A stretch of 5,103 nucleotides of DNA, from the NCBI GenBank assembly GCA_023420745.1, contig JAEZVQ010000177.1, positions 1 to 5,103 of the forward strand, written 5' to 3'. Shown piece after piece: positions 1 through 5,103 of this stretch; within the stretch, counting starts at the first letter, position 1, and every line of letters starts with the position of its first letter. The position numbers were made by a program, and so were the translations under genes. Under the pieces are notes generated by a model that was not told where the DNA came from, made no database searches, and saw only the letters and a program-made list of their open reading frames with translations. This DNA is from Actinomycetes bacterium (GTDB lineage Bacteria; Actinomycetota; Actinomycetes; Actinomycetales; Actinomycetaceae).

Positions 1-197
1 GGGTTTACCTAGCCGACTTGGTCACCCAAGCCGCTGGTGGTCTCTTACACCACCGTTTCACCCTTACTCCAGTGGAGCGGTTTATTTTCTGTGGCACTAT
101 CTCGCGGGTTGCCCCGGGTGGTCGTTAGCCACCATCGTGTCCTATGGAGTCCGGACTTTCCTCGACAATCGTCGCGACCATCCGGTCAGCTCATCCG
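1..197 (-). ncRNA. rnpB: RNase P RNA, class A, 5' half (runs off left edge)
   Basis: Catalytic RNA of ribonuclease P, which with the RnpA protein cuts the 5' leader from pre-tRNAs. Read on the minus strand, the conserved core GAGGAAAGTCCGGACTCC lies at 163-146. It is followed by GGTGGCTAACGACC, the CCCGGGGCAACCCGCG hairpin, the universal ACAGAAA (92-86) with ATAAACCGC, then GTAAGGGTGAAACGGTGG and finally GGTAAACCC at the window edge. The 5' segment GAGCTGACCGGATGGTCGC resembles the E. coli P1/P2 start GAAGCTGACCAGACAGTCGC, which puts the 5' end near 196-198. Roughly the first 200 nt of an RNA normally near 350-450 nt is present; the 3' half, including the P4 partner strand and P1 closing strand, lies beyond position 1. 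It is divergent from yaaA. Identity is secure; the exact 5' end is inferred. Confidence 0.93.
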
Positions 198-203
198 AAG
201 ACA

Positions 204-209
204 AGCCTA
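204..209 (-). promoter_or_regulatory. Possible -10 element of the rnpB promoter
   Basis: On the minus strand TAGGCT fits the actinobacterial TANNNT -10 pattern and sits about 7 nt before the inferred rnpB 5' end at 196-198. I see no convincing TTGACA-like -35 at 16-19 nt spacing, so this rests on position and one hexamer. Confidence 0.35.
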
Positions 210-240
210 TGTGTTCTGAGCACTATCCGCTACTCACACA

Positions 241-313
241 CCCCGTAGGCTCTGTCATGTGCGGATTGTGTGACGTCGCGTCGCGAATCGTGCGCAAGAC
301 AGAGCCCACGGGG
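241..313 (+). repeat. Dispersed palindromic intergenic repeat, copy 1
   Basis: A 73-nt imperfect palindrome between rnpB and yaaA. The outer arm CCCCGT-a-GGCTCTGTC (241-256) pairs with GACAGAGCC-c-ACGGGG (298-313) at 15 of 16 positions. Inside, TGTGC (258-262) pairs with GCGCA (292-296) with one T-G pair, and a central GACG/CGTC stem closes around 277. The core, 248-306, matches 3079-3137 at 54 of 59 positions without gaps and in the same orientation. There is no T-run after either arm, so it is not a classical terminator on either strand. It carries no convincing gene. It could be a REP/MITE-like dispersed element or a structured regulatory site; the function is not known to me. Confidence 0.8.
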
Positions 314-317
314 AGAA

Positions 318-336
318 GGGAGGTAGGATCGGTGCA
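318..336 (+). promoter_or_regulatory. yaaA translation start region: SD candidates and a possible leaderless -10
   Basis: GGGAGG at 318-323 is a strong Shine-Dalgarno sequence but lies 13 nt before the ATG; AGGA at 325-328 lies at a better 8 nt. TAGGAT at 324-329 also fits the TANNNT -10 pattern, and would place a transcription start at about 336-337, giving a leaderless mRNA. The two readings are alternatives. If the promoter lies further upstream, the palindrome at 241-313 would be in the 5' UTR just before the SD. Confidence 0.4.
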
Positions 337-1173
337 ATGTTGATCCTGCTTCCACCGTCGGAGACGAAGAAAGCTCCGGTTCATGGTGTGCCTCTCGACC
401 TTGCTCAGGTAGATCCGCTTGCCAGCGAGCTTTTCAATGCCCGCAACGCTGTGCTCGATAATCTCATTGCCACCTCGAAACGAAACGATGCCCTCGATAT
501 TCTCAAGGTCGGCGAACGGATCCGCGCACAAGTTGACGCGAACACCGCATTGCGAGACGCCTGCTGCGCGCCTGCGTACGACGTTTACGACGGTGTTCTG
601 TATGACGCCGCGCAAATGAGCCGACACCTTCGTGGCACGCCACGCCTTCCCGAACTCGAGATCCTCGTGCAATCGGCGCTATTCGGATTGGTCTCGATCT
701 CGACTCCGATCCCCGCTTATCGACTGTCAATCTCCGTGGCTCTGCCTGAAATCGGGACGCTCGGGAAGTTTTGGAAAGGTCAACTAAGCGAACATGTCAC
801 GGAGATCACAGGCGGACAAATTGTTGTTGATTGTCGCTCCGGCGCCTACCGTCAAGCGATGCCGATCTCCCCGACACAATGCACTCGGCTCATCACCGTT
901 GACGCCGTGCGAGAGACCAACGGGCGCCGTGCCGTGGTATCGCATCACGCCAAATATTTCCGAGGGCTCCTGGTTGGAGCGATCATCGATGCCGCTGTCG
1001 GCCGCGCCACTGTCGACCACGATGACAATGACATGATTGACGCGGCGATTGATCACCTTCGCGCACCCGTCACCGCAACGACCTCGGCGAATACCTCGTG
1101 CCACACGGTGACCGACGTCGAAGTCACGCGCGAGGGAAAACGCACTCAGATCACCGTCGTCACCGCGGGCTAG
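337..1173 (+). CDS. yaaA: YaaA / DUF328 family peroxide stress protein
   Basis: A 278-aa cytoplasmic protein of the YaaA (UPF0246/DUF328) family. In E. coli YaaA lowers intracellular free iron and so limits Fenton damage during H2O2 stress under OxyR; the exact biochemical activity is unsettled, with DNA binding proposed from structure. Family signatures seen: N-terminal MLILLPPSE (1-9), YDVYDGVLYD (81-90), SISTPIPAYRLSIS (120-133), FWK (145-147), VDCRSGAYR (164-172) and VVSHHAKYFRG (200-210). The length is slightly above the usual 240-260 aa because of a Thr/Val-rich tail after about residue 243. The ATG is fixed by the canonical N-terminus. No signal peptide or membrane segment is seen. It is a single gene, divergent from rnpB and convergent with map. 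Whether it is peroxide-inducible here cannot be told; I see no recognisable OxyR or Fur/PerR box. Confidence 0.93.
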   Translation: MLILLPPSETKKAPVHGVPLDLAQVDPLASELFNARNAVLDNLIATSKRNDALDILKVGERIRAQVDANTALRDACCAPAYDVYDGVLYDAAQMSRHLRGTPRLPELEILVQSALFGLVSISTPIPAYRLSISVALPEIGTLGKFWKGQLSEHVTEITGGQIVVDCRSGAYRQAMPISPTQCTRLITVDAVRETNGRRAVVSHHAKYFRGLLVGAIIDAAVGRATVDHDDNDMIDAAIDHLRAPVTATTSANTSCHTVTDVEVTREGKRTQITVVTAG

Positions 1174-1178
1174 CCGTC

Positions 1179-1206
1179 CGAGGTGCGCGTGCGGGTGCTC
1201 ACCTTG
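1179..1206. terminator. Weak hairpin in the yaaA-map convergent gap
   Basis: CGAGGTG (1179-1185) pairs with CACCTTG (1200-1206) through 7 pairs, one of them G-T, around a 14-nt loop. It fills the 35-nt gap between the convergent stop codons of yaaA and map. No U-tract follows on either strand, so it would be at best an atypical bidirectional terminator; position is the main argument. Confidence 0.25.
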
Positions 1207-1208
1207 CC

Positions 1209-2096
1209 CTATTCAGCGGGTGGGAGCGTGAGAATCTCCGCGCCATCCGCCGTGACAACAACGGTGTGCTCGAACTGCGCGGTTCGTGAACGATCCGCTG
1301 TCGCCACCGTCCACCCATCGTCCCACTGCACCCATTTTTCGGTGCCGAGCGTGAGCATGGGCTCGATGGTGAAAACCATCCCTTCTTCCATCACGATCGA
1401 CGGGGTCGGGGAGGTGTCGTAGTGCGGGATAATCAGCCCCGAATGGAACGCTTCGCCGACACCGTGCCCGGTGTAATCGCGGACAACGCCATAGTCAAAC
1501 CGCTTGGCATATTTTTCGATCACGCGCCCAATCACGCTGATTTCACGACCGGGAGCAATCGCCTTGATTCCTCGCATCATCGCTTCCCGCGTGCGTTCAA
1601 TGAGGAGCTGCGATTCGAGATCGACCTCGCCAACCGTGAACATCGCGCACGTATCTCCGTGAACACCATCGAAATACGCGGTGACGTCGATGTTGACAAT
1701 GTCGCCCTCGTGCAGCGGTCGATCGTCGGGAATGCCATGGCAGATAATCTCGTTGACCGATGTGCACACCGATTTTGGGAACCCCATGTAGCCCAAGCAC
1801 GACGGATAGGCGCCGTGACTGATGATGTAATCGTGTGCAATGACGTCGAGCTCGTCGGTCGTCACCCCCGGTGCGACCGCTCGACCTGCCGCGGCGAGCG
1901 CACCAGCCGCAATCGCGCCTGCCACGCGGATTTTTTCAACGGTCTCCTCAGACTTGATATCTGACGCCGTCACGACTTCTGGGCCGTCGTGGAAAAGGTA
2001 CTCGGGGCGATCAATCGTGTTCGGAACATGGCGCCGAGGTGAGATGATTCCCGGTTTCGTCGTGCCCAATGGAGCGCGTTCAGCAAGTGTGGTCAT
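1209..2096 (-). CDS. map: Methionine aminopeptidase type I with N-terminal extension (MetAP1c-like)
   Basis: A 295-aa cytosolic metalloprotease that removes the initiator Met from nascent proteins whose second residue is small. All five dinuclear-metal ligands are visible: D137 (NIDVT), D148 (HGDT), H211 (TGHGVG), E245 (FTIEPM) and E276 (AQFEH). The catalytic-pocket His is H120 (CHGIP), and H218 follows in the EAFHSG segment. The first ~45 residues form an extension with [18 protein letters not shown] (16-33), closely resembling the Mycobacterium tuberculosis MapB/MetAP1c extension, a proline-containing segment proposed to contact the ribosome. Ligand spacing matches that protein with a constant offset of 6-7. 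The start is the ATG at 2096; there is no good SD ahead of it, so translation may rely on its position 53 nt behind panB or on non-SD initiation. It is probably the second gene of a panB-map unit. Confidence 0.96.
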   Translation of the reverse strand: MTTLAERAPLGTTKPGIISPRRHVPNTIDRPEYLFHDGPEVVTASDIKSEETVEKIRVAGAIAAGALAAAGRAVAPGVTTDELDVIAHDYIISHGAYPSCLGYMGFPKSVCTSVNEIICHGIPDDRPLHEGDIVNIDVTAYFDGVHGDTCAMFTVGEVDLESQLLIERTREAMMRGIKAIAPGREISVIGRVIEKYAKRFDYGVVRDYTGHGVGEAFHSGLIIPHYDTSPTPSIVMEEGMVFTIEPMLTLGTEKWVQWDDGWTVATADRSRTAQFEHTVVVTADGAEILTLPPAE

Positions 2097-2149
2097 GAGA
2101 TGTCGCCGTTCGTGTCGGTGGTGTGGAGGGTGATCTGTGGGGTCACGTA

Positions 2150-2992
2150 CTACGAGGTTTTATAGTGGTGCGGTTGTGGAAAAGTCCCGCCGCGGACAGC
2201 CTCGCAGTAGCGCTGCACGCTGCGGCTGAGTTCCAAACCGACGTCGCCAAATTTTTGAACGAAAGTCGGCGTCCACTCGCTCATGCCCGCCATGTCGGAC
2301 CACACCAGCACCTGACCCGAGGTGTGCGGACCGGCGCCAATTCCGATGGTTGGAATCGTCAGTTCCTCGGTGATACGTTGTGCGAGAGGAGCGGGGACAA
2401 GTTCGAGGACGAGCATGCATGCGCCGGCTGTTTCGAGGGCGTGTGCGTCGGCAATGAGTTGGTCAGCAGCGTCGTCACCGCGACCCTGAACTCGGGGCCC
2501 GCCGAGGATATGTTCTGATTGCGGTGTGAAACCGAGATGCCCGACGACGGGAATCCCGGAAGAAGTCAACAGCTGCACCGTGTCACACCGTGGTGTTCCC
2601 CCCTCGAGTTTCACCGCATGAGCACCAGCTTTGATGAGGCGAGCCGCCGAGCTGAACGCGGTGACCGGATCCGCCTCGTAGCTGCCAAATGGGAGGTCGG
2701 CAATGACGAATGGGCGTGAGACAGCGCGACACACCGCGGCGGTGGCGCGCTCCATGTCGTCGATTGTGACGGGGATTGTCGAGTCATAGCCGAGTGCCAC
2801 ATTGCCCAGTGAGTCGCCGACGAGGATGGTGTCGATTCCTGCCTCCGCGATGATCGCCGCGGTGAGGGCGTCGTAGGCAGTGAGCATCGTGATTGGGCGG
2901 TTGGCGGCTTTCGCTGCCGCGAGGTGGTGGACGCGCCACTGACGAGGTTCGACAAACATCGGGCGGCGAGTCGGCTGAGAAGTATCACTCAT
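2150..2992 (-). CDS. panB: 3-methyl-2-oxobutanoate hydroxymethyltransferase (ketopantoate hydroxymethyltransferase)
   Basis: A 280-aa cytosolic enzyme that transfers a hydroxymethyl group from 5,10-methylene-THF to 2-oxoisovalerate to make ketopantoate, the first committed step to pantothenate and CoA. Compared with E. coli PanB, the Mg ligands are D60 (VGDSLG), D99 (ADLPF) and E130 (KLEGG), with K128 in the same motif and catalytic E197 (VLELVP). Other family blocks are TAYD (38-41), the [11 protein letters not shown] segment (70-80), GHLGFTPQS (151-159), [12 protein letters not shown] (168-179) and PTIGIGAG (214-221). The ATG at 2992 (MSDTSQ) is chosen because 280 aa suits the family and a CATAAT -10 lies just upstream. 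An in-frame ATG at 3118 would add 42 residues encoded by the palindromic repeat and is rejected. The nearest downstream gene is map; panC and panD are not in the window. No lesion is seen. Confidence 0.96.
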   Translation of the reverse strand: MSDTSQPTRRPMFVEPRQWRVHHLAAAKAANRPITMLTAYDALTAAIIAEAGIDTILVGDSLGNVALGYDSTIPVTIDDMERATAAVCRAVSRPFVIADLPFGSYEADPVTAFSSAARLIKAGAHAVKLEGGTPRCDTVQLLTSSGIPVVGHLGFTPQSEHILGGPRVQGRGDDAADQLIADAHALETAGACMLVLELVPAPLAQRITEELTIPTIGIGAGPHTSGQVLVWSDMAGMSEWTPTFVQKFGDVGLELSRSVQRYCEAVRGGTFPQPHHYKTS

Positions 2993-2998
2993 AGTCCC

Positions 2999-3004
2999 AT
3001 TATG
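2999..3004 (-). promoter_or_regulatory. -10 box of a likely leaderless panB transcript
   Basis: On the minus strand CATAAT, one mismatch from TATAAT, is followed by GGGACT and then the panB ATG at 2992. A start 6-7 nt downstream of the box would fall on or next to the A of the ATG. No usable SD exists (GGGA ends 2 nt before the ATG), which agrees with leaderless initiation, common in actinobacteria. The -35 is weak: TCGCAC about 19 nt upstream is the best I see. Confidence 0.5.
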
Positions 3005-3074
3005 CGGCGTCGAAGACGTGAGGTGTGCGACGGTGATGGTTGAGAGAGAAAGGAGCGATACTCTTCCGGCGTCC

Positions 3075-3141
3075 CCTGGGCTCTGTCTTGCGCGGATTGT
3101 GCGACGCCGCGTCGCCAATCGTGCGCAAGACAGAGCCCAGG
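3075..3141 (+). repeat. Dispersed palindromic intergenic repeat, copy 2
   Basis: A 67-nt near-perfect palindrome between the divergent panB and pheS. The arms CCTGGGCTCTGTCTTGCGC (3075-3093) and its exact reverse complement (3123-3141) give 19 unbroken pairs. After a small irregularity around the two GATTG/CAATC segments, a perfect centre GCGACGC-C-GCGTCGC (3101-3115) follows. The core at 3079-3137 matches copy 1 (248-306) at 54 of 59 positions, same orientation. The outermost CCT/AGG pairs are specific to this copy and are replaced by CCCCGT/ACGGGG in copy 1. No T-tract follows on either strand. It lies upstream of the probable pheS promoter and of the panB -10, so it is probably not in either mature mRNA. 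Confidence 0.85.
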
Positions 3142-3167
3142 AATTCTGGAACGGGGTGGGCGGGCGG

Positions 3168-3173
3168 TATCGT
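3168..3173 (+). promoter_or_regulatory. Possible -10 element of the pheST promoter
   Basis: TATCGT fits TANNNT and would start transcription near 3180, leaving a leader of about 25 nt that holds only the SD. Such a short leader has no room for a T-box or a Phe-codon attenuator of the E. coli pheM kind. Upstream hexamers at 3144-3152 match TTGACA poorly. Confidence 0.35.
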
Positions 3174-3193
3174 AGAAACGCAGAAAAACGGAT

Positions 3194-5103
<1,910 letters not shown>

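Noticed and set aside
37..219. Small plus-strand reading frames over 37-343
   Set aside because: They run antisense through the conserved RNase P RNA and have no protein-like features.
241..313. Repeat as a CRISPR unit or intrinsic terminator
   Set aside because: Single copies 2.8 kb apart with no spacers exclude an array; no U-tract on either side and placement between divergent starts argue against a terminator.
223..672. 149-codon minus-strand reading frame antisense to yaaA
   Set aside because: Its C-terminus is the translated palindrome and the rest mirrors yaaA. Similarity to the frame at 3000-3530 arises only because both read the repeat.
1422..1964. 180-codon plus-strand reading frame antisense to map
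   Set aside because: It is a shadow; map on the minus strand has all catalytic residues.
2993..3118. N-terminal extension of panB from an ATG at 3118
   Set aside because: The extra 42 residues are translated from the palindromic repeat, are not PanB-like, and the -10 at 2999-3004 lies downstream of that ATG.

Overview
This is a chromosomal core-gene window from a G+C-rich Gram-positive bacterium, most likely an actinobacterium. The evidence is the synonymous G/C bias of the genes, a class-A RNase P RNA, a YaaA with the actinobacterial-style N-terminus MLILLPPSE, and a methionine aminopeptidase with the proline-containing N-terminal extension known from Mycobacterium MetAP1c. Genus cannot be fixed from the sequence; a moderate-G+C actinomycete (for example Actinomycetaceae) is only a guess.

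Layout: (1) positions 1-197, minus strand: the 5' half of rnpB, running off the left edge. (2) 198-336: divergent intergenic region with copy 1 of a long palindromic repeat. (3) 337-1173, plus: yaaA. (4) a 35-nt convergent gap. (5) 1209-2096 and 2150-2992, minus: map (downstream) and panB (upstream), a probable two-gene transcription unit with a 53-nt gap. (6) 2993-3204: second divergent intergenic region with copy 2 of the palindrome. (7) 3205-4305 and 4298-end, plus: pheS and the first third of pheT, overlapping by 8 nt. No stretch over 300 nt lacks a gene.

Functionally this is housekeeping: tRNA 5'-end maturation (rnpB), peroxide/iron stress protection (yaaA), N-terminal methionine removal (map), the first committed step of pantothenate/CoA synthesis (panB), and charging of tRNA-Phe (pheST). 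All recognised catalytic residues are present, and I see no mobile-element genes, CRISPR or defence system.

The one part of the window the genes do not explain is the pair of 59-nt core palindromes (54/59 identical). Each lies between two divergently transcribed genes, in the same orientation, and each has its own locus-specific flank that extends the same stem. This looks like a dispersed, structure-conserved intergenic repeat family; its function is unknown to me.
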